10,156 nt of DNA from Nitrospira bacterium HGW-Nitrospira-1 (GCA_002839535.1 PGYF01000043.1:1-10156); one strand, 5' to 3'; positions 1 to 7,320 are shown, counted from the first letter of the stretch. The notes: generated by a model not told the origin, from the sequence alone. Made by a program: numbers and translations.

Positions 1-60
1 TCAGAGGGCATGCTTGATGCGGGGGTCAAGCCGGACAATGACAGAATAAATTTGTTTTGA
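1..60 (+). CDS. 3' end of an unrecognised protein (partial)
   Basis: The first 60 bases read in frame 1 as a 19-residue C-terminal tail (begins SEGMLDAG, ends DRINLF) closed by TGA at 58-60. The rest lies upstream of the window. The tail is polar and has no Cys motif or membrane segment. I do not recognise the family. Its position before hypF makes another hydrogenase-maturation gene possible, but the tail carries no mark of HypA, HypB or HypC. The frame is open from the window edge, and a hairpin follows 10 bases after the stop, as expected at a gene end. It could be a chance open frame. Confidence 0.45.
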   Translation, partial: SEGMLDAGVKPDNDRINLF

Positions 61-69
61 CTTTTGACG

Positions 70-90
70 CCCTGTGCTCTTGGCACAGGG
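70..90 (+). terminator. hairpin, possible weak terminator of the upstream gene
   Basis: There is a perfect 8-bp inverted repeat (CCCTGTGC and GCACAGGG) with a 5-nt loop, 10 bases after the preceding stop codon. The next bases are TTCTTC rather than a clean T tract, so termination would be partial or factor-assisted. A GTG codon at 74 that is in frame with hypF lies inside the left arm, which argues against translation starting there. Confidence 0.5.
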
Positions 91-109
91 TTCTTCACTT
101 GATTATAAA
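80..109 (+). promoter_or_regulatory. putative sigma-70-type promoter for the hypFDE operon
   Basis: TTGGCA at 80-85 (5 of 6 to TTGACA) is followed after 18 bases by TATAAA at 104-109. This would start transcription near 116 and leave a leader of about 50 nt before the preferred hypF ATG at 167. The -35 box lies within the loop and right arm of the hairpin at 70-90, so terminator and promoter share sequence. A second -10-like TATACT at 154-159 sits only 7 bases before the ATG and has no good -35 partner. This is pattern matching only. Confidence 0.35.
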
Positions 110-166
110 TGTGGCATGAAATGCAAAACCGACGTTTCCATTGGCTCTTTCGGTATACTAACAGTT

Positions 167-2443
167 ATGAAATCAGGGATGGAATGTTTAAATATCTCAA
201 TCAAGGGGATTGTTCAAGGTGTTGGATTCAGGCCGTTTATTTACAATCTCGCTCATGAATTAAATGTAAAGGGGTTTATAACGAACACCTCGGACGGCGT
301 TGTGATGACTGTCGAAGGCGATAACCTTGATCTGTTTATCGAAAGTATCACAAGAGAAGCCCCGGCATTGGCCAGGATCATGAGCATAGATATTTCTCCT
401 GGGGAATCTTTTGGTTTCCCTGATTTTTCGATACGGGAAAGTTCCGGCACAGGCAGATTTACCCTTCTGTCTCCAGATGTCTCAATATGCGATGACTGCC
501 TGGCTGAGCTTCTTGACAGGAAAAACAGGCGTTATCTTTATCCTTTTATAAACTGCACTAACTGCGGTCCAAGGTACTCAATAACAAAGACAGTCCCCTA
601 TGACAGGGCAAATACAACGATGAACATCTTTGAGATGTGCAAAGAATGTGCGGCTGAGTATCACAACCCCCAAGACAGGAGATTCCATGCCCAGCCAAAT
701 GCCTGCTGTAAATGCGGGCCGCATTTAGAATTTAGAATTCAAAATTCAAAATTCAAAATTTATGAAAAAGAAAATCCTGTCAAATCAACTATAAATATTT
801 TAAAGCAGGGCGGTATTGTTGCAATAAAGGGCATAGGTGGATTTCATATAGCCTGCGATGCAACAAACAGCGAAGCTGTCAGGAAACTGCGGCAAAGGAA
901 GCGCAGGAACAATAAACCGTTTGCTTTAATGGCGCCTGATATCGCTGCGATACGGAAGTATTGCACTGTATCTGAAGATGAGGAAAAGGCGCTGCTTTCC
1001 TATAGGAGACCTATTGTCCTCTTACGGAAGCGTGATGATTTGGCGCTGCCGGAGGAGATTGCTCCAAATAACAGACATATCGGTTTTATGCTCCCATATA
1101 CCCCGCTGCATTATCTTTTGTTCTGTTATCCTGCTCATTTTGACGCCCTGGTTATGACGAGCGGAAATATTGCTGAAGAGCCAATCATTCATGATAATAA
1201 AGAAGCCTGCCTGAAACTTTCGCATATTGCTGATGCCTTCCTTATGCATAACTTTATCCGCCGTTCGCGCGGATATGTTCCGGAACCTATACCATTGCCC
1301 GAAGACGGCCCTGACGTCCTTGGCTGCGGGGCTGATCTCAAGAATACCTTTACGATTACAAAAGGAAGTTATGCAATACTGAGTCAGCACATTGGTGATA
1401 TGGAAAATTACGAAACTGTAAAATTTTTTGAAGAGAGCCTCAACAATCTAAAAAAAGTTTATAGGGTAAACCCTGTTGCAATTGCATATGACCTGCATCC
1501 CAATTATCTTTCAACAAAATGGGCGCTGGCCCGGCAGGCAGAAACAAAAAACTCCTCACTCCTTACTCCTCACTCCTCACTGTCTTTTTACGGCATTCAG
1601 CACCACTATGCGCATATAGGTTCAGTCATGGCGGAAAACGGGTTAAGGGAAAAAGTCATCGGTGTTGCTTTTGACGGAAACGGTTATGGCGACGACGGTC
1701 TATTATGGGGCGGGGAATTCTTATTGGCGGATATTGACGGGTATAAAAGGGCGGGTCATATTAAATACACCCCATTGCCCGGAGGAGAGCCGGCAGCCGG
1801 AGAACCGTGGAGAATGGCTATAAGTTATTTAAAAGAAGCTGCAGCCGGTGAAATAATGGATTTTATAGGACCGACAGGACTTATCAAAAGGCATGGAAAG
1901 GACGCTGTCGAAAGAATCATAACAATTGCATCAGACAGGAAATTTTCTCCTCTCTCCTCCAGCGCAGGGAGGCTCTTTGATGCTGTCTCAGCCTTGCTGG
2001 GGATTTGTGATAAGAACACCTTTGAGGGCGAAGCTGCCATAGCGCTCGAATCCATGGTAATAGACAGGATGCATGAAGATTATCCTGTAGTAATCAGCCC
2101 TAAAGATCCCGTTGAAATTGACTTCTCACACACAATCCTGAAAATTATCGAGGATATGGAAAGACGCACCGACAAACGCATCATTGCTACGAAATTTCAC
2201 AACGCTGTTGCTTCCGCTATAATTTTTGTCGTCCTTAAGCTATCATTAGCCGGTAACATAAGGAAAGTTATTTTGAGCGGCGGCGTGTTTCAGAACGTTT
2301 ATCTTCTTGGGAAGGTCATGGACAGCTTAAGCGCTGAAGGATTGAGTGTGTATGTAAATGAAATAGCGCCATGCAATGATGCAGGCATATCCCTGGGGCA
2401 GGCTTATATCGTACGCGAAAGGATCAGGGCGGGAACATTGTGA
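167..2443 (+). CDS. hypF: HypF, carbamoyltransferase for [NiFe]-hydrogenase maturation
   Basis: HypF converts carbamoyl phosphate and ATP to carbamoyl-adenylate and transfers the carbamoyl group to the C-terminal Cys of HypE, the source of the CN ligands of [NiFe]-hydrogenase; it is cytosolic. Visible in order (numbering from ATG 167, 758 aa): an acylphosphatase domain (about 5-95, VQGVGFRPF, Arg22 and Asn40); two zinc-finger units (C108/C111/C130/C133 and C158/C161/C180/C183); a YrdC-like domain (about 205-375, KxR region at 246-250, TSGN at 331-334); and a Kae1-like domain (from about 400, metal-binding-type HHYAH at 479-483, AFDGNGYGDDG at 501-511, ILSGGVFQN near the end). Start: in-frame GTG 74 lies in a hairpin. 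ATG 167 or 179 fit the family N-terminus; neither has a good ribosome site, so the start is uncertain. Oddities: heptad-repeat inserts at residues 187-198 and 462-472, and a stretch of about 17-20 residues including DDSVVR missing after His361-Asn362. The last 4 bases overlap hypD. Confidence 0.95.
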   Translation: MKSGMECLNISIKGIVQGVGFRPFIYNLAHELNVKGFITNTSDGVVMTVEGDNLDLFIESITREAPALARIMSIDISPGESFGFPDFSIRESSGTGRFTLLSPDVSICDDCLAELLDRKNRRYLYPFINCTNCGPRYSITKTVPYDRANTTMNIFEMCKECAAEYHNPQDRRFHAQPNACCKCGPHLEFRIQNSKFKIYEKENPVKSTINILKQGGIVAIKGIGGFHIACDATNSEAVRKLRQRKRRNNKPFALMAPDIAAIRKYCTVSEDEEKALLSYRRPIVLLRKRDDLALPEEIAPNNRHIGFMLPYTPLHYLLFCYPAHFDALVMTSGNIAEEPIIHDNKEACLKLSHIADAFLMHNFIRRSRGYVPEPIPLPEDGPDVLGCGADLKNTFTITKGSYAILSQHIGDMENYETVKFFEESLNNLKKVYRVNPVAIAYDLHPNYLSTKWALARQAETKNSSLLTPHSSLSFYGIQHHYAHIGSVMAENGLREKVIGVAFDGNGYGDDGLLWGGEFLLADIDGYKRAGHIKYTPLPGGEPAAGEPWRMAISYLKEAAAGEIMDFIGPTGLIKRHGKDAVERIITIASDRKFSPLSSSAGRLFDAVSALLGICDKNTFEGEAAIALESMVIDRMHEDYPVVISPKDPVEIDFSHTILKIIEDMERRTDKRIIATKFHNAVASAIIFVVLKLSLAGNIRKVILSGGVFQNVYLLGKVMDSLSAEGLSVYVNEIAPCNDAGISLGQAYIVRERIRAGTL
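724..758 (+). repeat. heptanucleotide tandem array inside hypF (5 units)
   Basis: Five consecutive 7-bp units read TTTAGAA, TTTAGAA, TTCAAAA, TTCAAAA, TTCAAAA, with a decayed further unit after them. The array encodes hydrophilic residues around 187-198, just after the last zinc-finger Cys pair and before the YrdC-like domain, a linker of variable length in the family. Seven is not a multiple of three, so gain or loss of one or two units would shift the frame. Confidence 0.9.
1551..1581 (+). repeat. second heptanucleotide tandem array inside hypF (4.4 units)
   Basis: Four 7-bp units read ACTCCTC, ACTCCTT, ACTCCTC, ACTCCTC, followed by ACT. They encode a Ser/Leu/Thr-rich stretch (residues about 462-472) directly before the HHYAH metal motif of the Kae1-like domain, at a place where HypF relatives are usually about 8-10 residues shorter. 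The unit is unrelated in sequence to the array at 724-758 but has the same period. Confidence 0.9.
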
Positions 2444-3510
2444 TCAATAAAGTGGCGCATAAAATAAAGGAACTGAAAAGCGCCATCAACAGGACTGTCA
2501 GGCTGATGGAGGTTTGCGGAACGCATACGGTTGCGATATGCAGGCACGGGATAAGGGATTTATTGCCTGAGGGGATTAAACTCCTCAGCGGACCGGGATG
2601 CCCTGTCTGTGTGACGTCTATCAGGGCTGTAGATACGATTATTGCAATCTCAAGGCATAAGGATGTTATTATTACGACCTTTGGAGATATGATGAGGGTG
2701 CCGGGCGGCGGTAAATCATTGTCCAATGCCAAATCTGAAGGAAGCGATATACGAATTGTGTATTCTCCTTTAGACGCCTTAAAAATCGCAAAAGACAATA
2801 GAGGCAAAAAGGTTGTGTTTTTTGCCGCGGGTTTTGAGACAACAGCTCCGTTGGTGGCGGGGACGATTTCCGAAGCCGAACATGCCGGCATAGACAACTT
2901 CTATATTTATTCCGTCCATAAAACCATACCCCCGGCCTTAAAGGCATTGCTTGATTCCGGAGACGTTTTGGCAGACGGTTTTATTCTGCCGGGTCATGTA
3001 AGCGCTATTATCGGGAAAGCGCCTTACAACTTTATTGCATTGGATTATCATAAACCATCAGTCATTACCGGCTTTGACGCTATTGATATTTTAACAGGCG
3101 TCATGATGATCCTGGAACAAATCGTAAATGGAAAGGCGCTGGTAGAAAATCAATATACAAGGGTTGTTAAAGATGAGGGCAATCTCAAGGCAGTTTCAAT
3201 TATGAATGAATATTTTGAACCCTCGGATGCTCAATGGAGAGGGATTGGAGTTCTTTCTGGAAGCGGACTTGAACTGAGAAGCAGATTTAAGCATAGGGAT
3301 ATTCTATCTGTCCTGAATCCTGACGTCCCTGAGGGGAAAGAACCTGAGGCATGCTCTTGCGGAGATGTTTTAAAAGGCATAAAACTGCCTGTTGATTGCG
3401 GTCTTTTTGGTAAGGCATGCACTCCTGAGGAGCCGGTCGGGGCATGCATGGTGAGTTCTGAGGGCAGTTGCGCGGCATACTATAGATATATGGGAATCAG
3501 GATCGTATAG
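2440..3510 (+). CDS. hypD: HypD, Fe-S scaffold for Fe(CN)2CO assembly
   Basis: HypD is the [4Fe-4S] protein that, with HypC, holds the iron on which the two cyanides from HypE and the CO ligand are assembled for delivery to the hydrogenase large subunit. The product is 356 aa, near the family's usual length. Motifs seen: MEVCGTHT with Cys26; GPGCPVCVT with Cys54 and Cys57; GFETTAP at 131-137; and the C-terminal cluster region with C305, C307, C320, C327, C336 and C344 (CSCGDVLKG, FGKACTPEEPVGACMVSSEG). All expected cysteines are present. Translation starts at GTG 2440, which overlaps the hypF stop as GTGA, indicating translational coupling; GGGA at 2431-2434 is a weak ribosome site 5 bases upstream. 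hypE follows after 3 bases. HypC, the obligate partner in known systems, is not in this window. Confidence 0.97.
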   Translation: MINKVAHKIKELKSAINRTVRLMEVCGTHTVAICRHGIRDLLPEGIKLLSGPGCPVCVTSIRAVDTIIAISRHKDVIITTFGDMMRVPGGGKSLSNAKSEGSDIRIVYSPLDALKIAKDNRGKKVVFFAAGFETTAPLVAGTISEAEHAGIDNFYIYSVHKTIPPALKALLDSGDVLADGFILPGHVSAIIGKAPYNFIALDYHKPSVITGFDAIDILTGVMMILEQIVNGKALVENQYTRVVKDEGNLKAVSIMNEYFEPSDAQWRGIGVLSGSGLELRSRFKHRDILSVLNPDVPEGKEPEACSCGDVLKGIKLPVDCGLFGKACTPEEPVGACMVSSEGSCAAYYRYMGIRIV

Positions 3511-3513
3511 CAT

Positions 3514-4524
3514 ATGGGTAATAATACTCCATTGGTTCAATTAAGCCATGGCAGCGGCGGCTACATGATGCACCGGCTTATTAGAGATTATTTTGCGCCT
3601 GCCTTTGATCTGAAGTCTTTGAATGATTCAGCTGTCATAGACAACTTGCCCAACGGCAGGCTGGCGGTTACAACAGATTCTTATGTCATCTCCCCGTATT
3701 TTTTCCCGGGCGGTGATATTGGGCTGCTTGCGGTCTGCGGTACGGTCAATGACCTCTCCATGGCCGGCGCCAAACCTCTTTACCTTACGTCAGGCTTTAT
3801 CATTGAAGAGGGATTTCCCCTTGATCACCTGAAAAGAATACTGGATTCCATGCAGGCGATCTCCAGAGAGATCGGAGTGAAGATTATAGCAGGTGATACC
3901 AAGGTTGTAGAGAGGGGGAAGGGGGACGGGATATTTATCAATACCGCAGGTATTGGTGTTATTGAGAATGGGATTGATATCTCTCCCCGGAATATCAGGC
4001 CTGGAGATAAAGTTATTCTGAGCGGCTCCATAGGAAATCATGGGATGTCGGTTATGGCCCAGCGAAGCGGTATCAGCTTTGAACCTCAACTTTGCAGTGA
4101 TGTTCGGCCATTAAATAGTCTTGTTGATGTCATGCTCCGGGAGACTAAAAAGATTCATGCAATGAGAGACCCGACAAGGGGAGGGATAGCGACCACCTTA
4201 AAGGAGTTCGCAAATGAGTCCGGTTATTGTATCATAGTAGAGGAAGAGGCCATTGAGGTTTTACCTGCTGTAAGAGGGGCGTGCGAGCTTCTTGGTTTGG
4301 ACCCCCTCTATGTAGCAAATGAGGGGGCGCTGATTGCGATTGTTGATAAAGACATTGCAGAAATTCTCGTTGAGAAAATGAAGACCACAAAAACAGGAGA
4401 GAGAGCGGCAATTATAGGAGAAGTTGTTGAAACGCCGCAACAGACTGTTCTTTTCAAAACAGCTATTGGCGGCGCCAGAATAATTGATATGCTCTCAGGA
4501 GAGCAGTTACCAAGGATATGTTAG
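3514..4524 (+). CDS. hypE: HypE, carbamoyl dehydratase of hydrogenase maturation
   Basis: HypE takes a carbamoyl group from HypF onto its C-terminal Cys and dehydrates it with ATP to a thiocyanate, which donates CN to the HypC-HypD iron. The 336-aa product belongs to the AIRS/PurM-like ATP-binding family. It starts with SHGSGG (11-16), has TTDSYVISPYFFPGGDIG (53-70), VCGTVNDLSMAGAKP (74-88) and MRDPTRGGIATTLKEF, and ends exactly in PRIC, so the acceptor Cys336 is the last residue as required. ATG 3514 lies 3 bases after the hypD stop, with CAGGA about 12 bases upstream as a weak ribosome site. It is the last hyp gene of the cluster, and pdxJ begins 34 bases later. Confidence 0.97.
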   Translation: MGNNTPLVQLSHGSGGYMMHRLIRDYFAPAFDLKSLNDSAVIDNLPNGRLAVTTDSYVISPYFFPGGDIGLLAVCGTVNDLSMAGAKPLYLTSGFIIEEGFPLDHLKRILDSMQAISREIGVKIIAGDTKVVERGKGDGIFINTAGIGVIENGIDISPRNIRPGDKVILSGSIGNHGMSVMAQRSGISFEPQLCSDVRPLNSLVDVMLRETKKIHAMRDPTRGGIATTLKEFANESGYCIIVEEEAIEVLPAVRGACELLGLDPLYVANEGALIAIVDKDIAEILVEKMKTTKTGERAAIIGEVVETPQQTVLFKTAIGGARIIDMLSGEQLPRIC

Positions 4525-4558
4525 GGAAGAAAAGAATAGAGATTAATATGGAGGATAC

Positions 4559-5305
4559 ATGATACTGGGCGTTAATGTTGACCATGTTGCAACCTTACGG
4601 CAGGCCCGACTCGGAATAGAACCCGATCCTGTAATGGCGGCGACCCTTGCCATACTCGGAGGAGCCGACGGCATAACTGTTCACCTGAGAGAAGACAGAA
4701 GGCATATTAATGATAGAGACCTTGACCTGTTGAAAAAAATCGTTTCTGTTGAACTCAATCTTGAAATGGCTGCTACTGCCGGGATGTTAAGGATAGCGCT
4801 GGAAAAGATGCCGGATCTTGTTACAATAGTCCCTGAGAAGAGAGAAGAGCTTACAACAGAAGGCGGACTGGAAGTCAAATCACACAAGAAAGCCTTACAA
4901 GAGGCCATAAAGCGCCTGAAGGGAAGCGGAATAAAAGTCAGTCTTTTTATCAATCCCTTAGATAGTGATATAGAGCTTTCTAAAGAAATAGGCGCTGACA
5001 TCGTTGAAATTCATACAGGCGCGTATGCGAACGAAAAAACCGGCTTTCGTGAAAAGCAGCTTTTAAAGGCACAAAAAGCTGTTTTAAAGGCAAGGGATAT
5101 CAATCTCATTGTTCATGCCGGGCATGGACTTAATTATCAGAATGTATCAGGAATAGCTGAAATTGAAGGCATAAGAGGCTTGTATATAGGACACAGCATA
5201 ATCTCAATGGCCGTGCTGGTTGGTATTGAGAGGGCGGTAAGGGAAATGAAAGATTTGATTAACGCAGCGATTAATACTTATGACAGGCGCCCGGTGAACA
5301 GTTAG
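4559..5305 (+). CDS. pdxJ: pyridoxine 5'-phosphate synthase
   Basis: PdxJ condenses 1-deoxy-D-xylulose 5-phosphate with 3-amino-2-oxopropyl phosphate to pyridoxine 5'-phosphate in the DXP-dependent vitamin B6 route; it is cytosolic. The 248-aa product is of normal length and shows the family TIM-barrel signatures: GVNVDHVATLRQAR (4-17), DGITVHLREDRRHI (37-50, His42), NLEMAAT (67-73, Glu69), HAGHGLNY (186-193) and GHSIIS (211-216). A strong GGAGG at 4550-4554, 4 bases before ATG 4559, sets the start. It lies 34 bases after hypE with no visible terminator, so it is probably read from the hyp promoter. The pdxJ-acpS order is a widespread bacterial arrangement. Confidence 0.98.
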   Translation: MILGVNVDHVATLRQARLGIEPDPVMAATLAILGGADGITVHLREDRRHINDRDLDLLKKIVSVELNLEMAATAGMLRIALEKMPDLVTIVPEKREELTTEGGLEVKSHKKALQEAIKRLKGSGIKVSLFINPLDSDIELSKEIGADIVEIHTGAYANEKTGFREKQLLKAQKAVLKARDINLIVHAGHGLNYQNVSGIAEIEGIRGLYIGHSIISMAVLVGIERAVREMKDLINAAINTYDRRPVNS

Positions 5306-5314
5306 GCGCCCGGT
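5285..5314 (+). repeat. 11-bp direct repeat across the pdxJ stop codon
   Basis: AGGCGCCCGGT occurs at 5285-5295 and again at 5304-5314, with starts 19 bases apart. The second copy begins within the pdxJ TAG stop. It looks like a small tandem duplication that shaped the pdxJ C-terminus and the spacer to acpS. Confidence 0.7.
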
Positions 5315-5328
5315 ATGTCAATAAAATT

Positions 5329-5700
5329 ATGATATACGGCATCGGGATTGATATTGTAAAAATAGAACGGATGAAAACCGCTGTCGGCAGATGGAACAGG
5401 AAGTTCCTTGAGAGGATATTTACTGAAAACGAAATCCTTTACGCACATAAAAAGAAAGATCCCTATCCTTCGCTATCCGTAAGATTTGCTGCAAAAGAGG
5501 CCCTTGTTAAAGCAGTTGGCGACTCGGTTCCCATAGCATTAAAAGAAATCGAAATCCTGAATCATGAGGACGGACGTCCTTTCATTAATGTATCAGGCAG
5601 CCTGCGAACTTTTTTTGATAAAAATACAATCAGGTGTACGCACGTAAGCTTAAGTCATGAACAGGAGTATGGAGTTGCCTGCGTGGTGCTTGAGCAATGA
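5329..5700 (+). CDS. acpS: holo-[acyl-carrier-protein] synthase
   Basis: AcpS transfers the 4'-phosphopantetheine arm of coenzyme A to a Ser of apo-acyl carrier protein, activating fatty-acid synthesis. The 123-aa product is the usual length for the small trimeric type. It carries GIGIDIV (4-10) with the Mg-binding Asp8 and RFAAKEALVKA (52-62) with Glu57. ATG 5329 starts right at the family N-terminus, but no ribosome site is evident. A 5-codon frame (ATG 5315, MSIKL) ends in a TGA that overlaps this ATG, so re-initiation is conceivable. It lies 23 bases after pdxJ and 42 bases before nnr. Confidence 0.97.
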   Translation: MIYGIGIDIVKIERMKTAVGRWNRKFLERIFTENEILYAHKKKDPYPSLSVRFAAKEALVKAVGDSVPIALKEIEILNHEDGRPFINVSGSLRTFFDKNTIRCTHVSLSHEQEYGVACVVLEQ

Positions 5701-5731
5701 TGTGTCTATCAACAAAAACAAATGTCTGGAA

Positions 5732-5739
5732 AGAAGGGG
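5732..5739 (+). promoter_or_regulatory. ribosome binding site selecting the nnr start
   Basis: AGAAGGGG ends 3 bases before ATG 5743. The earlier in-frame ATG at 5722 is preceded only by an A/C-rich stretch with no purine-rich site, so 5743 is the preferred start. Confidence 0.65.
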
Positions 5740-5742
5740 AAA

Positions 5743-7320
5743 ATGAAGGTCGTTACTGCTGAAGAAATGCGCGGCATTGACAAAAAGACCATTAAAAAAT
5801 ACGGGATTCCCGGCTCAACTCTTATGGAAAGGGCAGGCCTTGCTGTTGCGGTTAAGATCAGAGAGTTATTTGATAAGAAAAAGGTCATTGTTTTGGCCGG
5901 CGGAGGGAATAACGGAGGAGACGGGATTGTTATTGCCAGAAACCTGTATAACTGGGGGTGGAACGTCAAAGTTATTTTAATGGCGAAAGAAGATAGATTG
6001 GGCGCTGATTGTCTCGCGCAGTACAGGACAGCAAAAAAATTAGGGGTTCCTGTTGAATTTAGAACTGCGGTAACTGATAAGGATATCCATGGCGCTATTG
6101 TAGTCGATGCTTTGTTGGGTACAGGCATGAATAAACCTGTGACGCCGCCTCTATCAGGGGTAATAGCCTTTCTCAACAGGTCGGATGTTTGGGTTGTTTC
6201 CGTTGATATCCCTTCAGGCATATCTTCAGATGACGGACAGATTAAAGGTGAAGCAGTGTCGGCAGACTATACCGTAACATTCGGTCTTCCCAAAATCGGA
6301 CATCTGCTGTATCCAGGAGCAGAACATACCGGTCATTTGTTTGTTGAAGATATTGGATTCCCTCAGGAACTTTTGCATTCAGAATCACTGAAGACACAGA
6401 CTATCGAACAAACAGACGCAGCTTTTTTATTGCCCGAAAGGCCAGTATATTCGCATAAAGGGGACTACGGCCATGTCTTGCTCATAGCCGGATCAATCGG
6501 CAGGACAGGCGCTGCTTTAATGGCGGCAAAGGCCTGCCTCAGATCTGGTGCAGGCGTGGTAACCATAGGCGTTCCTGAAACGCTTGTGAATGTTTTTCAG
6601 GGACGTGTCACTGAAGAAATGGTCTTGCCTTTACCGGATAACGGTCATGGAATTCTTTCCAAAGAGGCCTCCTCAGGTATTATGGAATTTTTAAGTAAAA
6701 AAGCCGATGTGCTGGCGATCGGGCCCGGGATGTCATCTGACCCAAATATTACAAAATTATTAATGACGCTCCTTGTGTCTGTTACAACGCCGATGGTTAT
6801 CGATGCAGATGCAATAAATTTAATAGCCGGTCATACGAAGGCGCTTTTAAAAGTAAAGGCTCCTGTGATCGTTACACCGCATACAGGGGAGATGGCAAGA
6901 CTTCTCGGAAAAGGTTATATAAAAGATACGGGGAGCGCAGAGATTGAGTGGAATGAGATGAAGAGAAAAATCGAGAGAGACAGAGTAAATACAGCGGTGT
7001 CATTCTCAAAAAAAACAGGGACGTATCTTATACTTAAGGGCGTCCCAACTATTGTATCCGAGCCCGAGGGAAGGGCTTTTATAAATACTACCGGAAATCC
7101 GGGCATGGCTATAGCAGGGGCCGGCGATGTACTCACGGGAATAGTTGCAGCCTTCCTGGCTCAGGGCTTGAACCCTTTAGATGCATCAATTTTGAGCGTT
7201 TACCTTCACGGTCTTGCAGGAGACGTCGCAGCCTCGGAAAAGGGTATGCACTCGCTTATTGCAACGGATATTATTGAAAAGATTCCGGAGGCCTTCATGC
7301 GCCTTAAAAAAAGTGCATAG
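5743..7320 (+). CDS. nnr: bifunctional NAD(P)H-hydrate epimerase and ADP-dependent dehydratase
   Basis: This enzyme repairs hydrated NADH and NADPH: the N-terminal YjeF_N domain epimerises R- and S-NAD(P)HX, and the C-terminal ribokinase-like domain dehydrates S-NAD(P)HX using ADP. The 525-aa product has both halves at normal length. YjeF_N (about 1-215) shows LAGGGNNGGDG (51-61), DALLGTGMN (122-130) and VDIPSGI (154-160). The dehydratase domain (about 225-520) shows GDYGHVLLIAGS (240-251), AIGPGMSS (325-332), VTPHTGEMARLLG (377-389) and GNPGMAIAGAGDVLTG (451-466), with the conserved Asp462. A charged stretch at about 389-416 looks somewhat longer than usual. Start chosen at 5743 by the AGAAGGGG ribosome site; ATG 5722 would add 7 residues. 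It follows acpS by 42 bases and shares the region with nadK, whose product makes NADP. Confidence 0.97.
   Translation: MKVVTAEEMRGIDKKTIKKYGIPGSTLMERAGLAVAVKIRELFDKKKVIVLAGGGNNGGDGIVIARNLYNWGWNVKVILMAKEDRLGADCLAQYRTAKKLGVPVEFRTAVTDKDIHGAIVVDALLGTGMNKPVTPPLSGVIAFLNRSDVWVVSVDIPSGISSDDGQIKGEAVSADYTVTFGLPKIGHLLYPGAEHTGHLFVEDIGFPQELLHSESLKTQTIEQTDAAFLLPERPVYSHKGDYGHVLLIAGSIGRTGAALMAAKACLRSGAGVVTIGVPETLVNVFQGRVTEEMVLPLPDNGHGILSKEASSGIMEFLSKKADVLAIGPGMSSDPNITKLLMTLLVSVTTPMVIDADAINLIAGHTKALLKVKAPVIVTPHTGEMARLLGKGYIKDTGSAEIEWNEMKRKIERDRVNTAVSFSKKTGTYLILKGVPTIVSEPEGRAFINTTGNPGMAIAGAGDVLTGIVAAFLAQGLNPLDASILSVYLHGLAGDVAASEKGMHSLIATDIIEKIPEAFMRLKKSA

Noticed and set aside
112..125. Sigma-54-like TGGCATG...TGCA upstream of hypF
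   Set aside because: The GG-to-GC distance is two bases shorter than the strict -24/-12 spacing, so it is unlikely to be functional.
74..166. GTG start for hypF at 74 adding 31 residues
   Set aside because: The codon lies in the left arm of a perfect hairpin, lacks a ribosome site, and the added residues precede the normal HypF N-terminus without family resemblance.
724..1581. CRISPR-like array suggested by repeats in hypF
   Set aside because: The repeats are 7-bp tandem units without spacers, inside an open reading frame, with no cas genes nearby.
2424..2897. 157-codon open frame on the - strand
   Set aside because: It is antisense to hypD and its composition follows the complement of conserved HypD motifs.
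5709..6221. 170-codon open frame on the - strand
   Set aside because: It is antisense to the conserved start of nnr, with no family motif and no ribosome site seen.
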